Shown piece by piece: positions 1 to 8,543 of a stretch of 45,942 nt of DNA. Source of the stretch: Candidatus Omnitrophota bacterium (GTDB lineage Bacteria; Omnitrophota; Gorgyraeia; Gygaellales; Profunditerraquicolaceae); contig JAUSED010000009.1 of NCBI GenBank assembly GCA_030650425.1, positions 96,904-142,845 of the forward strand. Direction: 5' to 3'. Under the pieces are notes generated by a model. It did no database searches, had not been told where the DNA came from, and worked only from the letters and a program-made list of their open reading frames with translations. How positions within the stretch are numbered: position 1 is the first letter of the stretch; each line of letters starts with the position of its first letter. The position numbers and the translations under genes were made by a program.

Positions 1-549
1 TTGGCGAAACTTGCCGGCGGAGTAGCAGTAATTAATGTCGGGGCCGCGACTGAAACAGAGATGAAAGAGAAAAAAGCGCGCGTAGAAGACGCGTTGCATG
101 CTACCCGCGCGGCGGTAGAAGAAGGAATAATCCCCGGCGGCGGCGTGGCTTTAATCCGTTGTATTCCTGCTTTGGAAAAACTAAAGCTTGAAGGCGACGA
201 GAAGATTGGCGTGGATATAGTGAGAAGGTCGTTGGAAGAGCCAATCAGGCAAATTACTCAGAACGCGGGATTAGAAGGTTCAGTGGTAGTGCAGAGGGTA
301 AAACAGGAAAAAACCAATGTAGGTTATGATGTTTCTCAGGATGACTATGTAGATATGATCGAAGCAGGCGTAATCGATCCTAAGAAAGTTACGCGTTCAG
401 CCTTACAGAACGCAGCCAGTATCGCGTCACTGCTTTTGACTACCGAGGCTTTGATTGTGGATAAGCCGGAAAAAGAAGATAAAATGCCCGGTATGCCAGC
501 CGGCGGTATGGGTGGTATGGGCGGCATGGGTGGTATGGGCGGTTATTAA
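1..549 (+). CDS. groL: Chaperonin GroEL, C-terminal part (cut by window edge)
   Basis: Last 182 residues of the 60-kDa chaperonin that folds cytosolic proteins with GroES. The visible part covers the end of the apical/intermediate region and the equatorial domain. The stretch [20 protein letters not shown] (about residues 31-50 of the visible part) is a GroEL signature, and the protein ends in the typical flexible (GGM)n tail followed by Tyr. The frame runs in from the left edge, so the true start is outside the window. The stop at 547-549 is followed 8 nt later by a large nested palindrome that could terminate transcription. groES, usually upstream, is not visible. Confidence 0.97.
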   Translation: MAKLAGGVAVINVGAATETEMKEKKARVEDALHATRAAVEEGIIPGGGVALIRCIPALEKLKLEGDEKIGVDIVRRSLEEPIRQITQNAGLEGSVVVQRVKQEKTNVGYDVSQDDYVDMIEAGVIDPKKVTRSALQNAASIASLLLTTEALIVDKPEKEDKMPGMPAGGMGGMGGMGGMGGY

Positions 550-557
550 TAAACAAG

Positions 558-656
558 GGGACCGTTTCTATTTTTCCCTATTAGGGGACACTTTCCAACA
601 AGTAGTAAACCCTCGTAGGAAAGTGTCCCCTGAGCGAAAAAAATAGAAACGGTCCC
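558..656. repeat. Nested palindromic repeat, complete copy (REP/RAYT-like)
   Basis: Two nested perfect inverted repeats. Outer 18-bp arms lie at 558-575 and 639-656 (GGGACCGTTTCTATTTTT and its complement). Inner 13-bp arms lie at 584-596 and 618-630 (GGGGACACTTTCC). Related copies occur at 16321-16372 and 20297-20370. It lies just after groL and 44 bp before a strong promoter. It could form a long hairpin and act as a terminator or insulator. The shape resembles REP-like elements mobilised by REP-associated tyrosine transposases; no transposase is in the window. Confidence 0.85.
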
Positions 657-700
657 ATGTTTTTGTCCCATATTTTTTCCAGCGGTTAATAAAATAATAA

Positions 701-729
701 TTGACAAACCCGCCTCAGTGGTGTAGAAT
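701..729 (+). promoter_or_regulatory. Sigma70-type promoter for guaB3-guaA
   Basis: TTGACA at 701-706, a 17-bp spacer, and TAGAAT at 724-729. Transcription would begin near 736, giving a leader of about 86 nt before the start codon at 822. An AAAAGGAG ribosome binding site lies at 806-813. Confidence 0.75.
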
Positions 730-821
730 TCTCTATCCTTTCGTTGCTACTCTTCAAAAAAGAGGAAAAATCCGTAACTTATTGTAATTCAATAACTTAT
801 ATATTAAAAGGAGCTTCTAAA

Positions 822-1982
822 ATGGCAGAGTGGATAGGTATCGGCAGGCGCGCTCGCAGGTGCTATGGTTTTGATGAAATTGCCCTTGTTCCCGGAGCGC
901 AAACAGTTAACCCTAATGAAGTTGGTATCTCCCTTGAAATAGACGGTAGAAAATTCAAGGTCCCGATTTTAGCCGCGGCAATGGATGGAGTAGTGGATGT
1001 TAAATTTGCCGTGGAAATGTCCAATTTAGGAGGAATCGCGGTTCTAAACCTTGATGGCGTCCAGACGCGTTATGAAAATCCGGAAAAAGTCTTAGCCGAG
1101 ATCGCCCAAGCCGCTCCTCAAAAAGCAACGCAATTAATCCAGTCATTATACACCAAGCCAATCAAAGAAAACTTAGTTTCAAAAAGAGTCTCCGAGATAA
1201 AAAAGAAAAAGGGTACGGCTGTAGTAAGCTGCATTCCCGCGAATGCTGAAAAATTCGCAAAACTGGCGATGGGAGCCGGCGCGGATATTTTTGTCATCCA
1301 ATCCACCGTCACTACCACCAGGCATATCTCCAAAGAGTATAAAACTTTAGACTTATATAAATTCTGTAAAGCTGTTAAAATTCCGGTGATTCTGGGTAAT
1401 TGCGTAACTTATGAAACAACTATCGAGCTTATGGAAACGGGCGCCGCGGGGTTACTCATCGGAGTAGGCCCGGGAGCCGCTTGCACCACCCGCGGAGTAT
1501 TAGGTATAGGCGTGCCTCAAGTAACTGCAACCGTAGATGCCGCGGGAGCGCGTGATTTCTATTATAAGCGGACAGGTAAATATATTCCTATCATTACCGA
1601 CGGAGGGATGAACCGAGGCGGAGATATCTGCAAGGCCTTTGCCTGCGGAGCTGACGCGGTAATGATCGGCTCCAGCTTTGCCCGGGCAAATGAAGCTCCG
1701 GGAGGCGGTTATCATTGGGGGATGGCTACTTCGCATGTAAACCTGCCCCGCGGCACGCGCATTCATGTCGGCACAACCGGCTCATTAAAAGAAATACTTT
1801 TTGGCCCGGCGCGGGTTGATGACGGATCGCAGAATTTAATGGGAGCGCTGAAAACTTCTATGGGTTCATTAGGCGCCTCGAATTTAAAAGAGATGCACGA
1901 TGTGGAAATTATCATCGCCCCTTCAATTCAAACTGAAGGAAAGATATTCCAGGTCGGCCAGAGAGTAGGAATGGGAAAATGA
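822..1982 (+). CDS. guaB3: GuaB3-family IMP dehydrogenase / GMP reductase-like protein
   Basis: TIM-barrel enzyme of the IMPDH/GMPR family, 386 residues. The N-terminus ([20 protein letters not shown]) and the length without CBS domains match the GuaB3 subfamily rather than canonical GuaB (about 490 residues). The catalytic Cys is at about residue 221 in [10 protein letters not shown], and the phosphate-binding [12 protein letters not shown] follows. The ATG at 822 is chosen over an upstream in-frame codon at 744 because it has an AAAAGGAG site and matches the family N-terminus. Its stop overlaps guaA by 4 bp (ATGA), so the two are translationally coupled. Context suggests IMP to XMP for GMP synthesis. 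Family members have also been described as GMP reductases, so the reaction is not certain. Confidence 0.9.
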   Translation: MAEWIGIGRRARRCYGFDEIALVPGAQTVNPNEVGISLEIDGRKFKVPILAAAMDGVVDVKFAVEMSNLGGIAVLNLDGVQTRYENPEKVLAEIAQAAPQKATQLIQSLYTKPIKENLVSKRVSEIKKKKGTAVVSCIPANAEKFAKLAMGAGADIFVIQSTVTTTRHISKEYKTLDLYKFCKAVKIPVILGNCVTYETTIELMETGAAGLLIGVGPGAACTTRGVLGIGVPQVTATVDAAGARDFYYKRTGKYIPIITDGGMNRGGDICKAFACGADAVMIGSSFARANEAPGGGYHWGMATSHVNLPRGTRIHVGTTGSLKEILFGPARVDDGSQNLMGALKTSMGSLGASNLKEMHDVEIIIAPSIQTEGKIFQVGQRVGMGK

Positions 1983-3520
1983 CCAGACAAACCGTATTAA
2001 TTTTGGATTTTGGGTCGCAATATACGCAGCTAATCGCCCGAAGAGTAAGAGAGAATAAAGTTTTCTCCAGGATTATTCCTTATAATACTCCGGCGAAAGA
2101 AATTGCCGCGATGGCCCCTAAAGGATTGATTCTTTCCGGAGGCCCGGCTTCCGTGGTTGATAAAAAGAGCCCTGTTCCTGACAAAGAAATATTTAAACTG
2201 GGGATACCGATCCTCGGAATTTGCTACGGTATGCAGGTAATCTCCGAAATGCTTGGAGGAAAAGTCAAGCATACTAAGGATCGTGAATACGGTAAAGTGG
2301 AATTATTTATCGACGATAACCGGGATCTTTTTAGCCATATCCCGGGAAATTTTACTTGTTGGGCCAGCCACGGCGACTTTGTTACTAAAATACCTCAAGG
2401 GTTCCATACCAGCGCCCATACAATGAGCACGCCGATTGCCGCTATCTCTCATTCCAAAAGAAAAATCTTCGCGGTTCAGTTTCATCCTGAAGTGACCCAC
2501 ACCGAAAAAGGAAACCAGATTTTAAGCAATTTTCTTTTCAAGATCTGCGGGTGCTTAAGCCGCTGGACGATGCAATCTTTTGTCAGAGAATCTCTTGAGA
2601 ATATCAAAAAGACTGTTGGAAAAGATAAAGTTGTCTTGGGCCTAAGCGGGGGAGTGGATTCTTCGGTCGCGGCGCTATTGTTGCATAAAGCAATAGGTAA
2701 GAACTCCCGCTGTATTTTTATCAATAACGGTTTGCTTAGAAAAGATGAACCTGAGCAGGTTAAGAAGGTCTTCCGCGATGTTTATCATTTGAATTTAGGT
2801 TATGTCGATAGAAGCAAGAAATTTTTAGCCCGCCTAAAAGGAGTAACTGATCCCGAAGAAAAGAGGAAGATTATTGGGGATGAGTTTGTTAAAACATTTG
2901 AAGAAGAAGCGGATAAGGTAAAGGGAGTAAAATATCTGGCCCAAGGAACATTATATCCGGATGTGATCGAGTCCATTTCTCCGACCGGAGCGCCCAGCCG
3001 CAGAATCAAGAGCCATCACAATGTCGGCGGCCTGCCGGCGCATATGAAATTAAAACTCATCGAGCCTTTACGCGAAATATTTAAAGATGAAGTGCGCGCG
3101 ATAGGCAGGGAATTGGGTTTACCCGATGCGATCATCCAGCGCCAGCCTTTTCCCGGCCCGGGTTTAGCTATCCGGATTATCGGCGAGGTAACTGAGGAGC
3201 GCTTAAATATACTGCGCGAAGTAGACAGGCGGGTGATTGACGAAATACGCGCCGCCGGATTATACGAAAGCATCTGGCAGTCTTTCGCGATATTACTTCC
3301 GATAAAAAGCGTAGGAATCATGGGGGATGAACGCACCTACGAGAATGTCGTGGCCCTACGTTGCGTCTCTAGCCACGATGGAATGACCGCGGATTGGGTG
3401 AACCTGCCTTATGAACTAATGGGAAAGATCTCCAACCGGATTATTAATGAGGTAAAAGGCGTAAACCGCGTTGTCTATGATATAAGTTCAAAGCCTCCCG
3501 CAACTATCGAGTGGGAATAA
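1979..3520 (+). CDS. guaA: GMP synthase (glutamine-hydrolysing)
   Basis: Converts XMP to GMP using glutamine and ATP. 513 residues, full length. The N-terminal class I amidotransferase domain has the nucleophile Cys at about residue 82 in GICYGMQ and its partner His/Glu in FHPEVTH. The ATP pyrophosphatase domain has the PP-loop LSGGVDSS near residue 223. The C-terminal dimerisation/XMP domain contains [14 protein letters not shown] and ends in the conserved KPPATIEWE. It overlaps the preceding GuaB3-type gene by 4 bp, which makes a guanine-nucleotide operon. No terminator is evident before dnaE, 28 nt downstream. Confidence 0.98.
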   Translation: MTRQTVLILDFGSQYTQLIARRVRENKVFSRIIPYNTPAKEIAAMAPKGLILSGGPASVVDKKSPVPDKEIFKLGIPILGICYGMQVISEMLGGKVKHTKDREYGKVELFIDDNRDLFSHIPGNFTCWASHGDFVTKIPQGFHTSAHTMSTPIAAISHSKRKIFAVQFHPEVTHTEKGNQILSNFLFKICGCLSRWTMQSFVRESLENIKKTVGKDKVVLGLSGGVDSSVAALLLHKAIGKNSRCIFINNGLLRKDEPEQVKKVFRDVYHLNLGYVDRSKKFLARLKGVTDPEEKRKIIGDEFVKTFEEEADKVKGVKYLAQGTLYPDVIESISPTGAPSRRIKSHHNVGGLPAHMKLKLIEPLREIFKDEVRAIGRELGLPDAIIQRQPFPGPGLAIRIIGEVTEERLNILREVDRRVIDEIRAAGLYESIWQSFAILLPIKSVGIMGDERTYENVVALRCVSSHDGMTADWVNLPYELMGKISNRIINEVKGVNRVVYDISSKPPATIEWE

Positions 3521-3548
3521 ATCTGTCCACCAGTATTACACAATATAA

Positions 3549-6500
3549 ATGCCGCATTCCGATTTTGTTCATCTGCATCTACACACCCAGTTTAGCCTTT
3601 TAGACGGCGCCTGCCGCATACCAGAACTCTTAAACCTCGCTAAGCAATACAAAATGGATTCTCTGGCGATTACTGACCATGGTAATATGTTCGGAGCGAT
3701 TGATTTTTATCTGGAGGCCCAGAAAGCCGGAATAAAACCAATCATAGGTTGCGAAACTTATGTCGCTCCGAGAAGCCGCTTGGATAAAGAATCCCGCGGC
3801 ATTGAGGATGCCGCCTATCATTTGATACTTTTATCCCGGGATGAAACCGGTTATCGCAATTTAATGAAACTAGTTTCGATCGCTTACCTCGAAGGTTTTT
3901 ACTACCGTCCGCGTATCGATAAAGAAATCCTCGCCCAATACGCGAAAGGCTTAATTGGCCTAAGCGCCTGCCTAAAAGGAGAGATTCCTTCATTAATTCA
4001 GCAGAAGCGTTTTAATGACGCGCTAAAACTCGCGGATACCTACGCGCAGATTTTCGAAAAAAATTGTTTCTACTTAGAGATTCAGGAAAATTCCATCCCC
4101 GAACAGAAAATTGTCAACGCGGGCCTGATAAAAATTGCCAAAGAATTAAACCTACCCTTAGCCGCCACCAATGACGTGCACTATTTAACCCGCGACCGGG
4201 CGCCTTCTCACGAAGCCCTTTTGTGCATCCAGACCCAGACAACTCTGGAAGATCCTAACCGGATGCGTTTCCAGACCGATGAATTTTATTTCAAGTCTCC
4301 GCAGGAGATGAAAAATCTGTTTAAAGAAGTCCCCGAAGCAATTAGCAATACCCGCGATATAGCTGAACGCTGCAACTTAGAGTTAGATTTTAAGAAGGTG
4401 CATTTACCTAAATACGAGGCGCCGGTAGGAAAAACTAAGGAAGAATTCTTGAAAGAGCTCTGCGAAGCAGGGCTTAAACAAAAATATGAAAAAGTTAACC
4501 CTGAAGTTATTGAGCGGCTTGAACACGAACTCAAGATTATCAAGGATATGGGGTTTGTCAGCTATTTTCTGATTGTCTGGGATTTTATTCATTACGCCAA
4601 AAGTCAGGGGATTCCTGTGGGCCCGGGCCGGGGGAGCGCGGCTGGTAGTTTAGTCAGCTATCTTCTCGGCATAACCGACTTAGACCCGCTAAAATACGGC
4701 TTGCTTTTCGAAAGATTCTTAAATCCGGAAAGAATGGGCCTGCCGGACATTGATATAGATTTTTGCTACGAGAGAAGGCAGGAGGTAATCAATTACGTAA
4801 CTAAAAAATACGGTCAGGAGAATGTCGCCCAGATCATTACTTTCGGGACAATGCAGGCGCGCGCGGTAGTGCGCGATGTGGGCCGGGTAATGGCAATGAG
4901 TTATGCTGATGTTGACCGGATCGCCAAAATGATCCCTCCTGAACTGGATATGACCTTGAAGAAAGCGCTGGAGAGCGAACCGGAATTAAATAATCTTTAC
5001 AAAAACGACCCCGAAATCACCAAACTCATCAACACAGGCTTGGCCTTAGAAGGATTGAACCGCCACGCATCAGTACACGCGGCAGGCGTAGTTATCGCCG
5101 ATAAGCCATTGAGCAATTACAGCCCGCTTTTTAAGACAACTGACGACCAGATCACTACCGGGTTTAGTATGGGAATTTTGGAAAAAATCGGCTTGCTTAA
5201 GGTGGACTTTTTAGGCTTAAGGACACTTACTGTCATCGATCAGGCAGTAAAAATAATCAAACAAACCCAAGGTAAAGATATCGATATCCAAAAGCTTCCT
5301 TTGGATGATGCTAAAACTTATGAGCTTCTGGCATCCTCGCATACGATGGGAGTGTTTCAGGTTGAAAGTTCAGGGATGCGCGACCTACTGAAGAAGCTAG
5401 AGCCTGAACGTTTCGAGGATTTAATCGCTTTGCTCGCCTTGTACCGGCCGGGGCCAATTGGCTCTGGAATGCTTAATGATTTTATGAAACGTAAACATAA
5501 GCTGATTCCTGTTAAGTATGAACATCCTAAGTTAGAAAGCATACTTAAGGATACTTATGGAATTATGGTCTATCAAGAGCAAATTATGCAAATCGCTTCT
5601 GTTTTGGGCGGTTTTAGCCTGGCGCAGGCGGATATTTTGCGTAAGGCTATGGGTAAAAAGATACCTGAAGTTATGGAAAAACAAAGGAGTAATTTTATCC
5701 ACGGCTGCGTGAAAAACGGAATCAAGGAGTCCACAGCGACTAAGATTTTTGATTTAATAGATTATTTTTCGGGATATGGATTTAATCGCAGTCATTCGGC
5801 CGCTTACGCGCTGATCTCTTACCGCACAGCTTATTTAAAAGCGAATTATCCGGTTGAATTTATGACTGCTTTGCTTACCTCTGAACGCGATAATACGGAT
5901 AAAATCGTTGAATATGTGAATGAGTCCCAGCGGATGGGTTTAGAAGTACTGCCACCGGATATTAATGAAAGCGAAGCATTATTTAAAGTGGTGGATAATA
6001 AAACAATCAGGTTTGGATTATTAGCGATCAAGAATGTCGGTAAGGGAGCGGTTGAGTCTATAGTTGAAGTGAGAAAATCCGGCAAATTTTCTTCTTTGGA
6101 GAATTTATGCCAGCAGATTGATTTACGCTTGGCTAACCGTAAGGTTTTGGAAAGCTTAATTAAATGCGGGGCATTAGATTCTTTTAAGCTAGCCCGGGCG
6201 AAGATGTTCGCCTCCTTAGATATTATTTTAGAATCGGCTTCCCGCACGCAAAAAGAGAAAGCTAAGGGGCAGCTTTCTTTCTTTGATCAGGGTTTATCCG
6301 CGAATGGAAATGGGTTTAAACAGCCAGCCAATAATCTGCCTCAAATTCACGAATGGCCGGAGCCGCAGTTGTTAGCTTTTGAAAAAGATATGCTCGGTTT
6401 TTATGTCAGCGGCCACCCTTTGGCGCGCTATGCCCGGCAATTAAAGCGCTTTGTTTCGTCATCTATAAGTGACCTGCGCCAGCATAAAGACGAGGATGAA

Positions 6501-6989
6501 GTAAAAATCGTCGGCTTAATTGCTAAAATTAAACACACCATAACTCGGGCCAAGCAGGAGAAAATGGCGATTTTAAAACTGGAAGATTTAGAAGGCTCAG
6601 TGGAGCTATTGGTCTTTCCGCGCGCGTTCCAAAAAGTATCCCGTTATATTCAACCGAATAGCGTGGTTTTGGTCCGGGGAACATTAAACCTAAAGGAAGA
6701 TACGCCTAAGGTTCTTGTGAATGACCTTTTCCCCTTTGATGAAATCTATAAACTGATTAGCGCGATGAGTATTAATCTTTCAGGATTAAGAGAAAACGTC
6801 TTTGAAACCTTAAAAGAACTGCTTGCTGCTTCGCGGGGAAACATCCCGATCTACCTTAATTTAAATACTCCGCAAAAATCCCGGGTGCAGCTTGTGGTTG
6901 GCGAAGGCTTTTATGTTTCCCCATCTGAAAAGTTGATTAAAGATATAGAGGACCTCTTAGGCGAAGAGCGACTGTCGTTGACACTGTAA
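3549..6989 (+). CDS. dnaE: DNA polymerase III alpha subunit
   Basis: Replicative DNA polymerase catalytic subunit, 1146 residues, the usual DnaE1 size. The N-terminal PHP domain carries HLHLHTQFSLLDG (residues 8-20) and ITDHGNMFG. The C-family polymerase core has GPGRGSAAGS, the catalytic acid motif PDIDIDF (about residues 398-404) and a third acidic residue in KVDFLGL. The C-terminal third holds an HhH segment and an OB-fold (about residues 985-1070). No 3'-5' exonuclease insert is seen, so this is DnaE rather than PolC. The start ATG lacks a clear Shine-Dalgarno sequence. The last residues (GEERLSLTL) run into a short sequence, TTGACACTGTAAC, that recurs at 20383. Confidence 0.98.
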   Translation: MPHSDFVHLHLHTQFSLLDGACRIPELLNLAKQYKMDSLAITDHGNMFGAIDFYLEAQKAGIKPIIGCETYVAPRSRLDKESRGIEDAAYHLILLSRDETGYRNLMKLVSIAYLEGFYYRPRIDKEILAQYAKGLIGLSACLKGEIPSLIQQKRFNDALKLADTYAQIFEKNCFYLEIQENSIPEQKIVNAGLIKIAKELNLPLAATNDVHYLTRDRAPSHEALLCIQTQTTLEDPNRMRFQTDEFYFKSPQEMKNLFKEVPEAISNTRDIAERCNLELDFKKVHLPKYEAPVGKTKEEFLKELCEAGLKQKYEKVNPEVIERLEHELKIIKDMGFVSYFLIVWDFIHYAKSQGIPVGPGRGSAAGSLVSYLLGITDLDPLKYGLLFERFLNPERMGLPDIDIDFCYERRQEVINYVTKKYGQENVAQIITFGTMQARAVVRDVGRVMAMSYADVDRIAKMIPPELDMTLKKALESEPELNNLYKNDPEITKLINTGLALEGLNRHASVHAAGVVIADKPLSNYSPLFKTTDDQITTGFSMGILEKIGLLKVDFLGLRTLTVIDQAVKIIKQTQGKDIDIQKLPLDDAKTYELLASSHTMGVFQVESSGMRDLLKKLEPERFEDLIALLALYRPGPIGSGMLNDFMKRKHKLIPVKYEHPKLESILKDTYGIMVYQEQIMQIASVLGGFSLAQADILRKAMGKKIPEVMEKQRSNFIHGCVKNGIKESTATKIFDLIDYFSGYGFNRSHSAAYALISYRTAYLKANYPVEFMTALLTSERDNTDKIVEYVNESQRMGLEVLPPDINESEALFKVVDNKTIRFGLLAIKNVGKGAVESIVEVRKSGKFSSLENLCQQIDLRLANRKVLESLIKCGALDSFKLARAKMFASLDIILESASRTQKEKAKGQLSFFDQGLSANGNGFKQPANNLPQIHEWPEPQLLAFEKDMLGFYVSGHPLARYARQLKRFVSSSISDLRQHKDEDEVKIVGLIAKIKHTITRAKQEKMAILKLEDLEGSVELLVFPRAFQKVSRYIQPNSVVLVRGTLNLKEDTPKVLVNDLFPFDEIYKLISAMSINLSGLRENVFETLKELLAASRGNIPIYLNLNTPQKSRVQLVVGEGFYVSPSEKLIKDIEDLLGEERLSLTL

Positions 6990-6999
6990 CCCATCATGT

Positions 7000-7026
7000 A
7001 CCCGCATAGGTGTACATGGGGTACAT
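7000..7026. repeat. TGTACA-rich inverted repeat downstream of dnaE
   Basis: The 27-nt stretch contains TGTACCC, AGGTGTACATGGGGTA (7008-7023) and GTACAT, with short arms ATGTACCC / GGGTACAT that can pair. A 16-mer differing at one base from 7008-7023 occurs at 21973-21988, at the hisS/aspS junction. The core GGTGTACA also occurs in the palindrome at 29132-29171. It may be a decayed dispersed repeat. Confidence 0.4.
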
Positions 7027-7086
7027 AGACGAAAAATCTTAAATAAATATTCAAAAAAAGTTTCCCAAGTTTTCCAAATTAAAAGA

Positions 7087-7114
7087 TTGATTTTTAATAT
7101 CATGGTGATATCAT
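7087..7114 (+). promoter_or_regulatory. Possible promoter of the lipoprotein pair
   Basis: TTGATT (7087-7092), 16-bp spacer, TATCAT (7109-7114). The -10 region overlaps a small dyad, ATATCA-TGG-TGATAT (about 7098-7112). The match is moderate. The next gene starts at 7155 with a purine-rich AGGGGG site. Confidence 0.35.
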
Positions 7115-7154
7115 CTATCTGTAACCACAATTTCTCTGAATAGGGGGTAGGCTT

Positions 7155-7508
7155 ATGAAACAATTTATGGCTTTTATTCTATTTATCTGTTTGTTTTTAA
7201 CCGGTTGTGTAGCAGGTGAAGCAAATAGGTATTACTTGAAAGAAAAACTTCCTGCAAAGAAAATTAATGAAGTCGAAGTGTTGAAGGAAAACCCAACACG
7301 ACCTTATATTGTAATCGCAGATTTTCAAGCTTCACAGGCTTCTTTTAAGCACTTGCAGAAAAGGGCTGCAGAAATTGGTGCCGATGCTGTGGTTGTAACA
7401 TGTACTGGTGGTTGGTATTCTACTTCAGAGATTTGGGCAGAAAAAGATAGATATTCAAATAGTTGCACCGGATTCATTGGCACAGCGATAAAGTATAAAA
7501 CAGAATAA
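7155..7508 (+). CDS. Small predicted lipoprotein A
   Basis: 117 residues of unrecognised specific function. A lipoprotein signal peptide is clear: MKQF, a hydrophobic stretch, then lipobox LTGC at residues 15-18, giving a mature protein of about 100 residues. The mature part contains RPYIVIADFQAS, AAEIGADAVVVTC and an ending with GTAIKYK. The GADAVV pattern is common in small envelope-stress or YbjQ/RcsF-like folds, which is only a loose resemblance. Lys at +2 is absent and Val follows the Cys, so outer-membrane sorting is possible. The next gene, 17 nt downstream, encodes a related lipoprotein, so this looks like a tandem duplication. The region is AT-richer than dnaE. Confidence 0.8.
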   Translation: MKQFMAFILFICLFLTGCVAGEANRYYLKEKLPAKKINEVEVLKENPTRPYIVIADFQASQASFKHLQKRAAEIGADAVVVTCTGGWYSTSEIWAEKDRYSNSCTGFIGTAIKYKTE

Positions 7509-7525
7509 CAAAAGGAGAGGCTTCT

Positions 7526-7858
7526 ATGAAAAAATTATGTTCTTTTGGTCTGTTGTTTATATTTTTAATGATATGTGGTTGTGCGAGTGTTTACGTAACG
7601 AAAACGGCTAAAGGGTATTTTGCACCGACAGATCCCGATGAAATCGAAATTCTTGTAATTAAACCCGATCGCAGCTTTACTGAACTTGCCACAGTAACTA
7701 CTACAGCCTGGGCTCCAGCAAATGTTGCCAAGATGCATAATTCCCTAAGAACTAAATCTGCACCACTTGGAGCTAATGCAGTAATTTTAATAGATTCCGG
7801 GATTGATTATAATGGTCGTTATTGGGCAAGTGGGGTAGCTATCCGCTATAAAGATTAG
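7526..7858 (+). CDS. Small predicted lipoprotein B, paralogue of A
   Basis: 110 residues with a lipoprotein signal peptide ending in CGC (lipidated Cys at about residue 19). It shares a layout with the preceding gene: an early VEVL / IEIL strand, an ADF / TVTT strand near the middle, a helix ending LGANAVILID that matches IGADAVVVTC, and a final GVAIRYK that matches GTAIKYK. Identity is low but the pattern is collinear. A good AAAGGAG ribosome binding site precedes the ATG. The function is unknown; two diverged copies of an envelope lipoprotein in one transcript is the likeliest reading. Confidence 0.8.
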   Translation: MKKLCSFGLLFIFLMICGCASVYVTKTAKGYFAPTDPDEIEILVIKPDRSFTELATVTTTAWAPANVAKMHNSLRTKSAPLGANAVILIDSGIDYNGRYWASGVAIRYKD

Positions 7859-7870
7859 TAGTGCATATAG

Positions 7871-7928
7871 AAAAGGGGGCTAAATTTTGAACAGGGACTG
7901 GATTTAACCGTTCAGCCCTTTTTATTTG
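7871..7928 (+). terminator. Probable intrinsic terminator after lipoprotein pair
   Basis: An imperfect hairpin pairs AAAAGGG..CT..GAAC (from 7871) with GTTCAGCCCTTTTT, and the stem runs into a T-rich tract (CCCTTTTTATTT). The left arm has an internal bulge, so stability is moderate. Confidence 0.45.
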
Positions 7929-7964
7929 TAAAATACTTGGATTGTTGGAGCAGAAATTGCTTAA

Positions 7965-8192
7965 ATGATACCTAAAAACCAGAATATTAGCTTAGGATTT
8001 ACTAACGCTAAACTCAGGGATTACTTACTTGGAACTTTTTTAGGAATTATTCCCATAACTTTTATCTATGTCTACCTAGGGCATTCTTTTGTTGATTTTA
8101 GATATACGGTGAAGATTCTATTTGTTTTGCTAGCTTTGATCTGTACTTATTTTATTCAGCTATTTCTAAAAAGCCATAATGCTCGTCATTAA
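7965..8192 (+). pseudogene. TVP38/TMEM64 (DedA-like) membrane protein, C-terminal fragment
   Basis: 75 residues containing LGFTNAKLRDYLLGTFLG followed by IIPITFIYVYLG. This is the conserved C-terminal part of TVP38/TMEM64 (SNARE-associated, VTT-domain) membrane proteins, which are normally about 200-240 residues. Two hydrophobic segments are visible, about residues 20-40 and 50-68. An in-frame stop (7962-7964) lies immediately before the ATG, so the N-terminal two thirds are absent rather than hidden behind a wrong start. No good ribosome binding site is placed. It is most likely a gene remnant. It could still be expressed as a small two-helix protein. Confidence 0.6.
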
Positions 8193-8204
8193 CTGTTAAT
8201 TTGT

Positions 8205-8232
8205 TTGACAATTCTGATCTATTTAGTATAAT
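8205..8232 (+). promoter_or_regulatory. Consensus promoter of the caspase-like cassette
   Basis: TTGACA (8205-8210), 16-bp spacer, TATAAT (8227-8232): both hexamers are perfect. The predicted start near 8239 gives a leader of about 107 nt before the ATG at 8346. This supports an independent transcription unit covering 8346-9448. Confidence 0.7.
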
Positions 8233-8345
8233 TAAAGAGGCCTAAATTGAATCCGTCATACCGGTAAGGAAACATTGATATTGTCACCCCCGCATTCGTA
8301 TCTTTTCGTTAATTTCTGTTATTTTATGTAAAATTGGAGATTAAT

Positions 8346-8543
8346 ATGCCCGATCAAGAAAATAATTTAAGAGAAAAGTTCCTAATTACGTATCCAAATC
8401 TCCCATTAAACGCCCGTAAAGAAACTATCCTTGTTTTGGAAGGGCAGCCTATTACTTGGGAAGTTGCCTATTTTGAGATAAGAAATGACACTCCAGCTAG
8501 CAAGAAAATCTTACAAAAATTGCAAGAATTAAAATTGCTTTAA
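8346..8543 (+). CDS. Small unknown protein 1 of the caspase-like cassette
   Basis: 65 residues, hydrophilic, with no signal peptide or membrane segment. The ATG at 8346 is preferred over an in-frame TTG at 8334 because the TTGGAGA ribosome site covers the latter with correct spacing to the ATG. The C-terminal half reads EGQPITWEVAYFEIRNDT then PASKKILQKLQ. It lines up with GEFSKSELIEHVRNGDEIG / QKIVELEL of the next gene: a short strand-turn, then two helices with an (I/V)RN..-..KKI core. The two are probably diverged copies of one domain. The stop overlaps the next start (TAATG). I recognise no named family. A role as partner or regulator of the downstream caspase-like protein is inferred only from position. 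Confidence 0.75.
   Translation: MPDQENNLREKFLITYPNLPLNARKETILVLEGQPITWEVAYFEIRNDTPASKKILQKLQELKLL

Noticed and set aside
505-546. Tandem GGTATGGGC-type repeat
   Set aside because: This is the ordinary (GGM)n tail of GroEL, not a mobile or CRISPR repeat.
5846-6247. 133-codon minus-strand frame inside dnaE
   Set aside because: Antisense to conserved polymerase sequence, low-complexity translation, no start context.
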